This document shows positions 30,148-40,944 of a stretch of 64,000 bases of DNA, in pieces; within the stretch, counting starts at the first letter, position 1; every line of letters starts with the position of its first letter. This DNA comes from Paralithodes platypus (Eukaryota; Arthropoda; Malacostraca; Decapoda; Lithodidae). The notes below the pieces were generated by a model that did not search any database, was not told the origin of the DNA, and was given only the letters and a program-made list of their open reading frames with translations. The DNA lies in assembly GCA_032716605.1 (NCBI GenBank), contig CM064551.1, forward strand, positions 47,157,697 to 47,221,696. Direction: 5' to 3'. The translations under genes were made by a program, and so were the position numbers.

Positions 30148-32026
30148 GTTGTTGTTGTTGTTGTTGTTCCCTAAGCTGCCTGGCCGAACAGCCCCGAGTC
30201 CCTGAGAAAGGCCATGGCCACGATCGGGCTTTCCCACAGAGCTCTCATTGAGTGTAGATTGTGTTGTTGGCGTAAGTGGTTGTGTGAAATGCAGTCTTCT
30301 ATGATGTGTTTAATGGTATGGGGTGCTGTGTTACATCCCGGGCAGGCGTCGACAACGGAGTCATCCAGTCTCTTCTGATAGCTCAGGAGAGCTGGATGGT
30401 GTCCGCATCTCAGCCTGGCCAGGTGGACTCTGTCCTCGCGAGGAAGGGAGGATTCGGAAGGATGGATTTCGGGAGGTCGTGCATGCAGCTGTGTGTTGTC
30501 TGTGAGTGAGTGGATGGATCGGTGAGAGATATGAGTATGGATGTGCTTCTGGAAGTTGGTTCGGGGTGGGCAGGGAGGGAGAGAGGACAATAATTGTGTG
30601 TGATACCGTGTGCTGGGTGTTGTTTTGATATTTCTTGGTGTCTGTGGGTGTGTTGCCATGTAGTTTAGTGGGTGGTCTTGGTTCGTGGAGGCTGCTGCCA
30701 GGAATTGAGTGCCTCTCATGTCCAGATGGTCTTTGACTTTGAGGATTTTGGTTTCTTGATGTAGGTGATCTGTGGGTGCAGTAGCTGTGCAGCCTGTAAT
30801 GATCTTCAGGGCTTTGTTTTGAATAGTCTGTAAGGTCTTATGATGTGTTTCAGCTAGGTTAGAAGCCCAGGCTGGGCTTGCGTATTCCATCACTGATCTT
30901 ATGTATTGTTTATATACTGTGGTGGTAGTTTCTTTGTTGTGTCCAAATTTTGTGTGAGCAAGTGACCTGAGGGCGTTAAGTCTGGGTGTCAGTTTCTTTT
31001 TAATGTTTGTGGTGTGCTGTTTGAATGTCATATGAGTATCATATGTTACTCCTAGGATTTTGGGTGTGTGTTGTGTATGTGTTAGGGGTGTGTTGTTTAT
31101 GGTGAGTTGAGGGATGTATTCGTGTTCTCCTGTCCAACTTGTGAGCAGGGTTGCGGTGGATTTGGCTGGGGCTAGATTAAGTCTGTTTGTAGTGCACCAG
31201 CCATGTAGAGTGTTGAGATAGGGTTGAAGGAGATCTGTTGCTCTTTTTGGGTCATGGTGTGTGCATGTGAGTGTTATGTCATCTGCATAGGAGGCTAAGT
31301 TTATTTGGGGCGTAAAAGGAGGATAGTTATATCGTGCATGTACAGATTGAAGAGTGCGGGCGATAGGACGGATACTTGTGGGACTCCGTTTGGAAAGTTT
31401 CTGATTTTAGATGACTGACCGGCAAAAGATACGTGTGCACATCTGCCTGCTAGGAAGTTGGCCAGCCACCGTTTTGTGTTGTTGTTGTGCATGTTTGTGT
31501 TGTAGATTTTGTTTGTTAGGTTGTGGCGGGGGATGGCATCGAAGGCTTTACTAATGTCGAGTGTGGCTAATAGTGATCTGTGTGGTGGTCTAGCTGAATT
31601 GATGCCGTCGAAAGCTCTTTGTGTAAGGTCTGTGAGAAGAGTGTTTGTGGAGTGCAGTGGCCTAAAGCCATGTTGTGTTGGAGCTAGGGGTAGGTCAGGT
31701 GTAATTAGTTGTAATACTAGGCGTTCCATGACTTTGGAGGGGGAGCAAAGGAGTGTGATGGCGCGGTGCGAGGAGGGTAGCGTGGGGTCTTTGTTGGGTT
31801 TGGGGAAAGTGATGATGATACCATGCTTCCAAATGTCTGGTATTGTGTTGTGTGAATAGCTGTAGTTTGATATGTTAGTGAGTGCTTGTATGCCTTGTGG
31901 TCCCAGGTGTCTGAGGTGTATGTTGCTTATGTTGTCTAGGCCACAGGCGGGTGAGTGCTTGAGATTGTTGATGATATGCTTTGTCTGGTGATTGGTGAAG
32001 GGTGTATAGTCAGGGTCTGTGGGGAA
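30148..32026 (-). pseudogene. Jockey-like LINE, minus strand: RT plus C-terminal region, one frameshift
   Basis: On the minus strand, 31729-31301 encodes RT blocks QHGFRPLHSTNTLLTDLTQ, ATLDISKAFDAIPRHNL and FPNGVPQVSVLSPALFNLYM. The normal reading then continues to a YADD box (about 31275-31286), but a change near 31305-31315 replaces TTPNTPQ by other residues and a stop, separating it from the downstream frame. 31031-30171 is an intact 286-codon C-terminal part ending in the CPGCN...HIIEDC cluster and the (AAC)n tail (read as GTT at 30148-30168). It is the longest copy of the family in the window and was used to place the others. It lacks the endonuclease. Confidence 0.88.
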
Positions 32027-32035
32027 TTGTCAATG

Positions 32036-32135
32036 GTAGACTAAAGAAAGCCAAGCGCTGGTGAATCCTCGAAGGAGAAGAACGGGCGCTATATAAGTAC
32101 AGTAACCTGACGATTATTATTGTTATTATTATTAT
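32036..32135 (+). mobile_element. LINE 3' tail with GCGCTATATAAGTA and (ATT)n
   Basis: AAGCGCTGGTGAATCC, GGGCGCTATATAAGTACAGT and (TTA)n are typical of the 3' ends of L2/CR1-group LINEs. Only the terminal ~100 bp is present. Confidence 0.65.
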
Positions 32136-32504
32136 TAACTTTTATTCCCAAACAAAGGCGGTACAAAATTAAGAGATATTATCTCTCTTTCCTTAGACCA
32201 AGTACAGTATATACATGGACACGATTAACCGGTTGGTTCTCATCCATTAGTTTTACACAAATTTTACTGTTTTACCTACTATTAGTAGATAAAAAAAAAA
32301 AAATATTTACAAAGAATCCCACATTATCACTCCTTCAATAAAGGATACTATGATATTGTTGTTCACGTATAACTACTAGTAGTAAATCAATAATTTTGAT
32401 TCACAAAGATTCCCAGGTTACCACTCCTCCAATAAGGATACTATGGTATAATCAGTATCATTCAAGGCTAACACTTGACTACTCAACTCGACAATAAAAA
32501 TTTC
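32136..32504. other. A/T-rich spacer with an internal duplication
   Basis: ACAAAGAATCCCACATTATC, ACTCC and AATAAAGGATACTATGATA near 32310 recur as ACAAAGATTCCCAGGTTACC, ACTCC and AATAAGGATACTATGGTA near 32403, a ~93-bp tandem duplication. Non-coding. Confidence 0.55.
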
Positions 32505-32665
32505 ATATTTTAGGCTCCGGACCAACTCTCGAGTTGGTCAAGGACCAATGGAAATACGCCTAACGGCCTTATTGGGGTATCCTTAGTTGGAATTATGCAA
32601 AGCTGGTACATGTCATATTTGTAACATACTATGTGGTACCAACTCGGTAAATTGCTAACTGAATA

Positions 32666-32697
<32 letters not shown>
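32505..32697 (+). mobile_element. Short LINE/SINE-like 3' end with AATAAATAATATT tail
   Basis: GCTAACTGAATAAATAATAT followed by (TTA)n resembles the simple-repeat tails of CR1/L2-type elements or of SINEs that use them. The upstream ~150 bp has no coding match. The element sits directly in front of a leader-like CCGG module, suggesting insertion into it. Confidence 0.5.
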
Positions 32698-32698
<1 letters not shown>

Positions 32699-32704
32699 GA
32701 TTCC

Positions 32705-33700
32705 TTGAACCTCCCTCCGGTACCAATTTGGGTCGGCGAGTGTCTGGGTCTGGGGCTCTTTTACATATCTCCGATTACTAGAAGACCACCACATTCTCTC
32801 TGAGTCAGGGTTTTAGCAGAGTAGGCTGAGAGAGGGACCCTCTTAGATATTTATAACATTGCCTTCTCTGCCGGAGTTCCACAAGTCTCATGCTAGAGTT
32901 CTCCAATTAGATATTTTTCTCTACCATTTATTACGGAATAGGTATTGTTCACTCTATTTACGTCCGAATCTTGAGTCCTCCATAACAGTCCGAGAAGACT
33001 ATTAGATACTTAGTAAATTTTACCCCCGCACCTATTAAACAACAAAGAGTTATTCAGTCAGTCATTACCGAGCAATTTCTTTACCCCGAGTCCTCATACT
33101 ACAAAGGACAACACTGGGAATTAATTTTCCGTCTGGCAATTCCCAAGTAATATTTTCCCCAAGTCCCCACTATAACAGAGGTCACTTCTTTAGGGTCTAC
33201 TTAACCAGTATAGTAATGATTCATTAGCTTGTTTTCCTTACGCACGCCTCAGCACAACATGCTAGAGTTCTGGGTATCCCTAACACCAACCATTCCTTTT
33301 AATAAATTGTTCGACTAGGGTCTGTTTTAAAAAACCTGACAGAACCGATACAGTCAATTGCTATCTTACCTTTACACAACTGGTTGTTCCGGTCCCACTT
33401 TGGGTCGGCTAACACTTAGTCCGGAGCTCTAATAATGACCTCCAGTCAGTAGGAGTTCCCCACGTTCTCTATGAGTCCGGTTTGCAGAGGAAGTAGGCTG
33501 AGGAAGGGGGTCTCTTAGATAACTATTCATTGCATACTTCGCCGGAGTTCCACATTCACATACCAGAATTCTCCAGGTAGATAATTTTATCTATCCTTTA
33601 TTACAGAATAACTTTCATGGGGCTCAATCAACCATTTCCCCATACACCTCTTAATCACACAGGGTTATTCTGGCAATTTGGCTGAGTCAGATCCTTGACT
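32705..33700 (+). repeat. Two ~675-bp leader modules of DIRS-G type
   Basis: The module at 32705 (CTCCGGTACCAATTTGGGTC, GAGTCAGGGTTTTAGCAGAG, CTCTGCCGGAGTTCCACAAG, CCATTTATTACGGAATA) repeats from 33380 (TTCCGGTCCCACTTTGGGTC, GAGTCCGGTTTGCAGAGG, TTCGCCGGAGTTCCACATTC, CCTTTATTACAGAATAAC). A third, more distant copy begins at 28825. Non-coding. Confidence 0.75.
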
Positions 33701-33877
33701 CCGTGTCCCCATAATTGACGAGGATATTTCTTAAGAACAAAAGGTTGGGGAAGGACTTTACACTCTCAGATAAACAACCCATAGGCGATTATCCAACCTT
33801 TTGGTTTTATTATGTTCTCTCCACCAACATACTTTACTCCTAAACTCGGTTAATGAAATTAACAAACACATGTGGCA

Positions 33878-33955
33878 GTCCGGGGATTCGAACCTAGGCT
33901 GCTCACACTGAAAATCACCACACTTATGCATTGCACCACAAAGACAGTTTTACAA
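33878..33955 (-). repeat. tRNA-like sequence on the minus strand
   Basis: Reverse-complemented it contains a perfect B box, GGTTCGAATCCCCGGACTGC, preceded by TGGTGCAATGCATAAGTGTG as an A-box-like element about 40 bp upstream. The T stem pairs poorly and no 7-bp acceptor stem closes, so I treat it as a tRNA-derived SINE head or pseudogene, not a gene. Confidence 0.55.
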
Positions 33956-34031
33956 GACAACTCACTCACACTAATGAGGAGTAGCAGATCATATTCATGA
34001 CACATACTATAGGGCAACATTATCACACATA

Positions 34032-34198
34032 AGAGAAGTCTATCTTTGCAAAACCCTTCGGACAGTAGGAGAGGTCAGAACAGCCCTTTTCATGACGTCC
34101 AAAGCACGTCAAGACCTCCGTATCTTTCTATCTAAAAAAACTCTGCCCAAAGACATCAAGACTAGAATCTTGATCTCTCCATCTATTCTAACAGATTA
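34032..34198 (+). pseudogene. DIRS-G gag C-terminal remnant
   Basis: The frame starting AGA at 34032 reads ...LRTVGEVRTALFMTSKARQ then DLRIFLSKKTLPKDIKTRI and LISPSILTD before a stop. It aligns with DIRS-A gag SLGDIRTALLEVVRARQ, DLRMSLVRKLPDRIANQVI, MSPVLTPSL. About half the residues agree. The following bases to ~34400 keep a basic composition (FRSQRHSTGHSSRDR), like DIRS-A's C-terminal tail. Confidence 0.75.
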
Positions 34199-34559
34199 AC
34201 AACCACAAATACTTGGTCTGAAGTATCAGCACTACTTTTTATAACCGTCTCTAAGGTTCTCTCGTGTTAACTTTATTAGATTCAGATCTCAACGACACTC
34301 AACAGGCCACAGTAGTCGGGACAGACTGGTTAATTCATCCCCAGACAACAAATTAGACAGACTCAGACACACCAACAGCAACAGTCTGACCTTTCAAGAG
34401 CACATACCGGTTCAAGGACCTAACTTAGTTCATCTTAGCCTTGCATCACATTATATCGCAAGGCACAACCGGTTCTTTCCAGGCCAGTTACACAGCATGA
34501 CCGAAAGGACCTTGGTCCAGACATTTAATAAAGCATAGTCTGTTTTGGGACTGGGAGAG

Positions 34560-34800
34560 ACGACCGTTCTTTCGTAAGTACGTATACAACGTCTCATACC
34601 AGTAAAGGTGCCAACACTCGTAAAAAGCGATGCTTCAGTGAGGAATTCGAGTGAACATTCCTCCCACATCAAAAATTTTCTGTCTCACTTAGTTTTAGTA
34701 CCAAAACGAGATAGCCTACAGTTCAGACCAGTCATAGAATTATCAATCCTCAACAAGTTTATGGTAAACCACTTTTTCGAGATGATAACAATACAACAAA
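34560..34800 (+). pseudogene. DIRS-G reverse transcriptase N-terminal remnant
   Basis: The frame 34608-34820 contains LSHLVLVPKRDSLQFRPVIE then LSILNKF and EMITIQQI, matching DIRS-A FTSKLFLVPKRDSVQMRPVVD, LSYLNLH and MLTVHQI. The sequence reaches the assembly gap before any catalytic Asp. Only a fragment. Confidence 0.75.
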
Positions 34801-34877
34801 TATCACAGCCCTACGTCTGAATAGATCGACGATTTTAGGAGTATAGTTGGTTGTTGGAAGGAACATAATAATTGATA

Positions 34878-34977
34878 NNNNNNNNNNNNNNNNNNNNNNN
34901 NNNNNNNNNNNNNNNNNNNNNNNNNNNNNNNNNNNNNNNNNNNNNNNNNNNNNNNNNNNNNNNNNNNNNNNNNNNNN
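34878..34977. other. Assembly gap of 100 N
   Basis: Exactly 100 N separate plus-strand DIRS-G sequence from minus-strand DIRS-D sequence. A round 100 usually marks an unknown gap size. Because both sides are DIRS elements, the join may be a repeat collapse. Confidence 0.98.
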
Positions 34978-37025
34978 TACTGTGAAAACAGGCGGAAAGC
35001 TTTTCCCCTTAGCCTAAATTCTCTGTCTAGGTGAGAAGGGGTAGGGGTAGTGAATGGTTCCTTTAGTTCACAAAGATTAATCTTAGGGGCAGCTAGAAAA
35101 GAAAATAAAGCTGACGGAACTCCGCCGGCAGAACCTACCGGCATGGAGAACCATGAATGTGTATCCTGAGGGAAGATTTAGAAGTGAAAGTGGTTGCAAA
35201 GTTTTGAGCCTCTACCTCCCAATCCACCCAAGGTCCTGGTCCCAACTGTCCCACCTTCAACACTGGATTAGCTGTCTCGTCTGTGACGGTCTGTAAATCT
35301 AGTTCAGGAGTAAGAGCCGACAGAGCCTTAATATCATTAAACCCATCCAGCTTAGACCAGTCTGAAAAAAGTTTTGAAGCTGAGGCAGGGGGTAAAGCAG
35401 GCTTAGATGCATAAACAAAATAATCCTGATGATAATAACTAGGTATAGCCTTGATATTTACGTCCAAAACATTACCCAAGGCATCCAATGCCCTTAATTT
35501 CTTTGACTTATTTCCCTGGATAAACCACTCACGTGGTACCGGGAGTTCCCCTGACAAGGTAGGCTGGGCAAGCTCTGGCTTAGAGGGGTTCAAAGGGACC
35601 CATGACTCGTCTGGCCCATAAAGCAGGGGCATAGCTACCTTTCTAAGAGGCGCTTTGTCTAGAGGGGGTGGATTAACATCCGTAATGACCCTGACATTTG
35701 ACGTAGTGAATGCCGCCGTAGCTGGCTTAGAGCTCCCTGCCGGTGACAGAGTAGGAGGGTTAGGAATCTTAGATAAATCGATTGACGTTATCAGAGGCCG
35801 TACCGCAGAACTTGTCAAGGGAGCCCCCAAGTCCATTGTGGGGTTTTCTCGTTGTTGATTACAGAATTTTGATAGAGCATGAGTAAGTAACCCATCAATT
35901 TCTTGTGCTGTAACAAACTGGTTAGATGCAGAACTTTCAGGTGAATCAGTATTATCATGGGCGGCGTCCAGGCCTGAGCCTGACCCTTGTCCCTCCCTAT
36001 CTGAAATTAATGACACTTCATCTTGTTCCTCCCGATCCTCCTGAGAAGACCCCGCCGAGGCAGGGGCACCTTGTTTCCAAGATAAGTCAGGGATAGAGGA
36101 TGGGGTCGCCGCGTCCCTGTGGACATCGGCTACTGTGTGACTCGTATGAGTCGGACGTGGATGGTCAGACCCTGGCTGAGCAAACCGCCAAACACTGAGG
36201 CTCTGGCCTACGCTCTCTTGAGAGTCTGAAACATTCTCAATTATTGAATTTCCTGAACTTTCCGTTTCTAGGGTTAAAATATCAATAGGTAAATCTTGTT
36301 TAGGGACAGGCGCTTCACTATACTCTGAGGCTGTAACAGAAACATTTTCAGGTGAAGAGGTACGATGAGATGCACTAGACTTAGTAGAATGTCGAGAGGA
36401 CTTCTTATGGGAATCCTTTTTGGAGGATTTGTGGCTACGGTGTGACCGCGAACTAGACCTAGGTTTGGAAGAATCACCACCATGGCCACTGGGGGAAGCT
36501 TCAGTCTTACACTTCTTACTAGCCGGGGAAGAGGCCCGACTTGAAGACCGCTGTCTGAGGGGTGACCTTGACCTCGATCTCGCCTGCGACGAGGAGGTGG
36601 CTGCCGGGGGAGTAGGCTCTCTCGGGCGTTTAAACGTATCCACAGACGATACAGAACCCTGGCTAGTCTCTGTCGGCTTAAAACCCGTTACTCTAGAGGT
36701 ACGTTTAGGGGGAGGGTGCTCTGACTTGACAGCAACTTATCCCAAAGTGGGACGTTGTCACATTGAAGTGACTTATGTGCGACAATGGTAGTGTAGGCCG
36801 ACATTTGTTGTCTGACCTCTCTCAACGCTACCGCCGCGGTCTTGTCATTGTCACACAGGACTTTATTGGCTAATTGGGAGCAAAAGGAACAATTAAGTGT
36901 AACCCAGAGACCCCTTGAACGGTCTAGACATCTAACACACCTTATGCAAAGGGTATGCGCAAAAATTGGGATACCCGCGCAAGTAGGGGTAATGCACAGG
37001 CAAAAACTGGGGCCACAGTAGCCAT
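34978..37025 (-). pseudogene. DIRS-D gag, broken by at least two frame changes
   Basis: An ATG at 37025 starts the conserved N terminus (MATVAPVFA), soon frameshifted; the next frame holds the Cys cluster PTCAGIPIFAHTLCIRC then NCSFCSQLANKVLCDNDKT, followed by KMxAYTT-type residues. Another change near 36725 leads into the 502-codon frame 36643-35135: a Ser/Arg-rich part (SSSQARSRSRSPLRQRSS; SSRSHRSHKSS), acidic middle, VRVITDVNPPPLDKAPLRKV, and VLKVGQLGPGPWVDWE. A ~10-bp deletion near 35160 shifts the frame again into MPVGSAGGVPSALFSFLAAP, then the gap. It supplied the comparison that revealed the 1-base defect in DIRS-A gag. Confidence 0.85.
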
Positions 37026-38819
37026 GACAGAGACTGGTGTGAGGAAACTACCGCCGGGTCTGTATTGGTCCGCCGGAGCTCAGCTCTGGAAAAATAAAGA
37101 AAAATTTCCAGGAATTAATGCTCGTAAGGTTAACCCAAGTGTTCGCATACAAGTGTTAATAACCCGCCGGGTAACGGGATGCAAAGACACAGCTAACACA
37201 TCTCCGTACGCGGCTGGGTGTAAAGAGGCTAAACAAATCTTCTTAGCTAAAGAACATGAAGAATACCCTCTGATATAATGGTCCAGTATGGCACTTATAG
37301 TCTGTAGGAGGTGGTGACTGTCTCAAGATTCAATTTTGTAACAAAGCCCCCCCTCATAAAGACGCCGGCCCTTGAAATATTTTAGTAGAATAGCCCAGGG
37401 CAGGAATATACGAGATCTGATTTTTTAACGAATTGTCCCAAACGATCGTCGTAAAAATAGAAGGCGGCGATACTGAAAGTATCACCCAATTAAGGTTAAT
37501 CGAAATTGAATTTGTTTATAAATTCCTTAGTTCCTCCACTTAGGGGCACCCGCCGGGTGTGGGAATCGATTTGGTTAAACCTCACTGAACCTTCAATTGC
37601 TGTAAGAGTAAAGGCAGCGATACACAGAGTATCACTCAAATGGATTGGTTAACTATATGAGACCTAAGTCGTTTATCCCACCCTGCTCAGGTGCACCCGC
37701 CGGGTGAGAAGTCTAAAAGTTAACCCCACAAGTTCCTGACCCCACTTCTTTGTAAAAGATCGCCGGGGAGGAACGCCTAAACAACAGCTAGGTTTTCCAT
37801 GTGGTTGTCGTAAACCAGGTAGAAAAAACCTATAAAAAACGAGTGTTCTCAAGAACGTCGTTTCTTTATATATCTATATATATGTAAGGATGGGTACAGC
37901 CATCCCGCCGGGAATTTAAAGGAGGCCTGAAACCAGGCACCCACAGAGACGCAGTCCTGGAGAGCCACAGACACCTCCCCACGCCGGGGAACCAGCCAGA
38001 GTTAAAAACCACGTGTGGCCCAACACTGCTCATCGGTCAGGATTTTTCATGGTGAAACCGAGAAAAAACCCGCCGGAAGGCAAACCCCACCCTGAACAGA
38101 CACCATCTGAACAATACGACACGAGGAGAGACACGCACGACTAACCAAGGTCACAACATAATCCGTGGAATTAGCCAATACACAACTAAACCAGGAAACA
38201 AATATAGTCCGAGGAATTAGCCAATACACAACTAAAACCCGGATACACATGACACAGTAGGGCATATTTATAAAATAAATAATAACACTAGACATGTGGC
38301 AAAGCTACGAGCGGCTGGCTAGGCCTAGGTAGACGGCATGAAAATAGTTGAAATATAAACACACACTGGAATATCACAACAGGAACCACCGCCAACACAC
38401 CACCGAAGCGATAACTTCCCACCCCGGGAAGCCTGACACGGACCCAGAAAAAACTTCACTAAGTGAAGAAAAATACGCTGGGAACGTCAGCAAACACACA
38501 GCTTACCTCATCAGAAGGATAAAAGGCAGCAATAATTAACGCGTAATGAAAGCCGCCTGCATCACCAACTAACACAACTGTGAAAAGTTCACGTGTCCAC
38601 AACAGGACCACGAGGGTACATCCGAAATAGATGCCCCATACATACGACCCAAAATACACTGCACTGCGGGCAACCAGCCCAGGACACTCCTGCTACGCCT
38701 ATCCTAACCTTACTCGATACATCCTAGAGTAAACAAATGAGAAAAAACTCACTAGGGACGCAACGAATGCGGAACCAGCGGAGCCTGAAAGGTACGTCCG
38801 GGCAGGCTGAGCGCAGAGC
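37026..38819 (-). promoter_or_regulatory. DIRS-D 5' leader with CCGGCGG hairpin modules
   Basis: Non-coding on both strands. It holds CACCCGCCGGGTG-type palindromes (near 37547 and 37688) and CGCCGCCTTC...CGGCGAT-like arms, and the conserved TTCCAGAGCTGAG polypyrimidine/AG site (minus strand, near 37090). Corresponds to 41257-43020 of DIRS-A. A regulatory role is inference. Confidence 0.6.
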
Positions 38820-39130
38820 AAAGAAGGAGGAATGACGCCTGATTCAGCGTCTGGTCAGAAATCCACACAAGTACATCCACGATATGATGGAAAGCTTATT
38901 GGATAGTTATTCTTATTTTCTTTTTGTTTTTATTTTTTACGAAGTTTTTTCGTAGTGAGAACCCAATTCATAATGACTGAAGCCATGAGTGAGGTCGCGT
39001 GCGCTCATGATGAAGGCTCCTCAGTTTTTAAATGCTCTGCGCGGTAGATTCAAACTACGGCGGATTAGTGTTTGAAGAGGATGCCTTATGTAATAGGCAT
39101 GTTCGTCAATGATGGAGGGGCCACTAATAA
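38820..39130 (-). repeat. DIRS-D left inverted terminal repeat
   Basis: Near-identical to 49257-49560 on the same strand and to 40945-41256 in inverted orientation, with GGCCACTAATAAA at the outer end. Confidence 0.92.
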
Positions 39131-39555
39131 ATACAGGGCTGACGTAATCACGATCTGAATTGGTGTGAAATGGAAGTTAAGGTGTCTTAGATTGCCTCGA
39201 ACCTACACAATGAAAGTATTATAGTCTGTATGGTGGTTACCTAATTAAATACATACTTAGGTGGTACATCAAGAATATCAGTGAGTAAAGTATTGTGGTT
39301 TGTATATTAGAAGACTGTGATTGAGAGACGTATAATATGTGGAATGAATTGAGAGAGAGAGAGAGACCAAATCGGGAAAGGAAAAATAGGCCTGGGATGG
39401 TAGTTTCGCTCTCAGGATTTTCGTTCCTGTGGCTCGTTAGGGTTGGAGGTTTCGCTCTCAGGATTTTCGTACCACAGCGTTCCTGTGGCATTTTAATAAT
39501 GACAAGGCAGAAATAATGGCAGATGAACTCAATGATATAGAAGGAAAAAGCTAGA
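39131..39555. other. Flanking sequence, no gene
   Basis: GGTTTCGCTCTCAGGATTTT with CGTNCC occurs twice 45 bp apart (39405 and 39450). A (GA)n run lies at 39351-39366. The end of this stretch leads into the CR1-like endonuclease frame. Confidence 0.45.
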
Positions 39556-39785
39556 CATAGCAGTAGTTTACATGCCATCAAAGACCAGAGCATGGAGGAA
39601 GTTAGAGTTTGAGGAGATGGTGGAGTCGTTGAGAAGATTGCTTTTAAGAAAGAATAGATTGATCTTGGTGGGAGATTTCAACTGTGGTGAGGTTAATTGG
39701 GAATCGGGAGATGCAGGGCCAAATCAGAGATCCTGGGGAAGTCGGCTATTAGAGTTGGTTACGGAGAATGTACTTGCACAACATG
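39556..39785 (+). pseudogene. CR1-like LINE endonuclease, first part (continues at 49708)
   Basis: The frame reads LDIAVVYMPSKTRAWRKLEF, then LRKNRLILVGDFNCGEVNWE, the conserved GDFN block of an apurinic-type endonuclease, and LLELVTENVLAQHV. It breaks at TTGCACAACATG (39774-39785), repeated at 49708-49719, where the same protein resumes. The duplication marks insertion of a Jockey LINE. The two halves are 10 kb apart only because that LINE was itself hit by DIRS-A. Confidence 0.88.
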
Positions 39786-40944
39786 TTGTTGTTGTTGTTG
39801 TTCCCTAAGCTGCCTGGCCGAACAGCCCCGAGTCCCTGAGGAAGGCCATGGCCACGATCGGGCTTTCCCACAGTGTAGATTGTGTTGTTGGCATAAGTGG
39901 TTGTGTGAAATGCAGTCTTCTATGATGTGTTTAATGGTATGGGGTGCTGTGTTACATCCCGGGCAGGCGTCGACAACGGAGTCATCCAGTCTCTTCTGAT
40001 AGCTCAGGAGAGCTGGATGGTGTCCGCATCTCAGCCTGGCCAGGTGGACTCTGTCCTCGCGAGGAAGGGAGGATTCGGAAGGATGGATTTCGGGAGGTCG
40101 TGCATGCAGCTGCATGTTGTCTGTGAGTGAGTGGATGGATCGGCGAGAGATATGAGTATGGATGTGCTTCTGGAAGTTGGTTCGGGGTGGGCAGGGAGGG
40201 AGAGAGGACAATAATTGTGTGTGATACCGTGTGCTGGGTGTTGTTTTGATATTTCTTGGTGTCTGGGTGTTGCCATGTAGTTTAGTGGGTGGTCCTGGTT
40301 CGTGGAGGCTGCTGTCAGGAATTGAGTACCTCTCATGTCCAGATGGTCTTTGACTTTGAGGATTTTGGTTTCTTGATGTAGGTGATCTGTGCAGTAGCTG
40401 TGCAGCCTGTAATGATCTTCAGGGCTTTGTTTTGAATAGTCTGTAAGGTCTTATAATGTGTTTCAGCTAGGTTAGAAGCCCAGGCTGGGCTTGCGTATTC
40501 CATCACTGATCTTATGTATATATTGTTTATATACTGTGGTGGTAGTTTCTTTGTTGTGTCCAAATTTTGTGTGAGCAAGTGACCTGAGGGCGTTAAGTCT
40601 GGGTGTCAGTTTCTTTTTAATGTTTGTGGTGTGCTGTTTGAATGTCATATGAGTATCATATGTTACTCCTAGGATTTTGGGTGTGTGTGTATGTGTTAGG
40701 GGTGTGTTGTTTATGGTGAGTTGAGGGATGTATTCGTGTTCTCCTGTCCAGCTTGTGAGCAGGGTTGCGGTGGATTTGGCTGGGGCTAGATTAAGTCTGT
40801 TTGTAGTACATCAGCCATGTAGTGTGTTGAGATAGGGTTGAAGGAGATCTGTTGCTCTTTTTGGGTCATGGTGTGTGCATGTGAGTGTTATGTCATCTGC
40901 ATTGGAGGCTAAGTTTATTTGGGGCGTATTGGGTGTAGTTATAT
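39786..40944 (-). pseudogene. Jockey-like LINE, 3' portion (continues at 49607)
   Basis: It starts with a (GTT)n tail on the plus strand and matches 30148-31320. Several small deletions break the C-terminal frame (39759-40211, 40031-40336, 40333-40578). The catalytic box reads NADD instead of YADD: the plus-strand bases near 40901 are TGCATTGGAG, against TGCATAGGAG in the 30 kb copy. It stops at TAGTTATAT (40936-40944), where DIRS-A begins, and picks up at 49607 with CGTGCATG. Confidence 0.88.

Larger units (their letters stand above)
26711..34877 (+). mobile_element. DIRS-G: decayed plus-strand DIRS element of a third family (composite, inferred)
   Basis: The start at 26711 (AATATTTAGTAATGG then CCGTCAATGACGTGAGAGCC) parallels a DIRS left end and matches the divergent right end at 8610-8689. 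Downstream on the same strand lie leader-like CCGG arrays (28820-29690 and 32705-33700), a gag C-terminal remnant (34032-34198) and an RT N-terminal remnant (34560-34800), in the order expected for a DIRS element. LINEs, a foldback element and tRNA-like sequences are inserted between. Joining these pieces into one element is inference; the assembly gap at 34878 hides the rest. Confidence 0.5.
34978..39130 (-). mobile_element. DIRS-D: 5' half of a minus-strand DIRS element
   Basis: Read on the minus strand from 39130: left ITR (39130-38820), leader (38820-37026) and gag (37025-34978), then the assembly gap. Its outer terminus AATAAAT at 39126-39132 is the complement of ATTTATT, the family left end. 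The sequence is close to DIRS-A throughout. RT, recombinase and right ITR are missing from the assembly here. Confidence 0.9.

Noticed and set aside
33878..33955. Functional tRNA gene
   Set aside because: The B box is good, but the T stem and acceptor stem do not pair.
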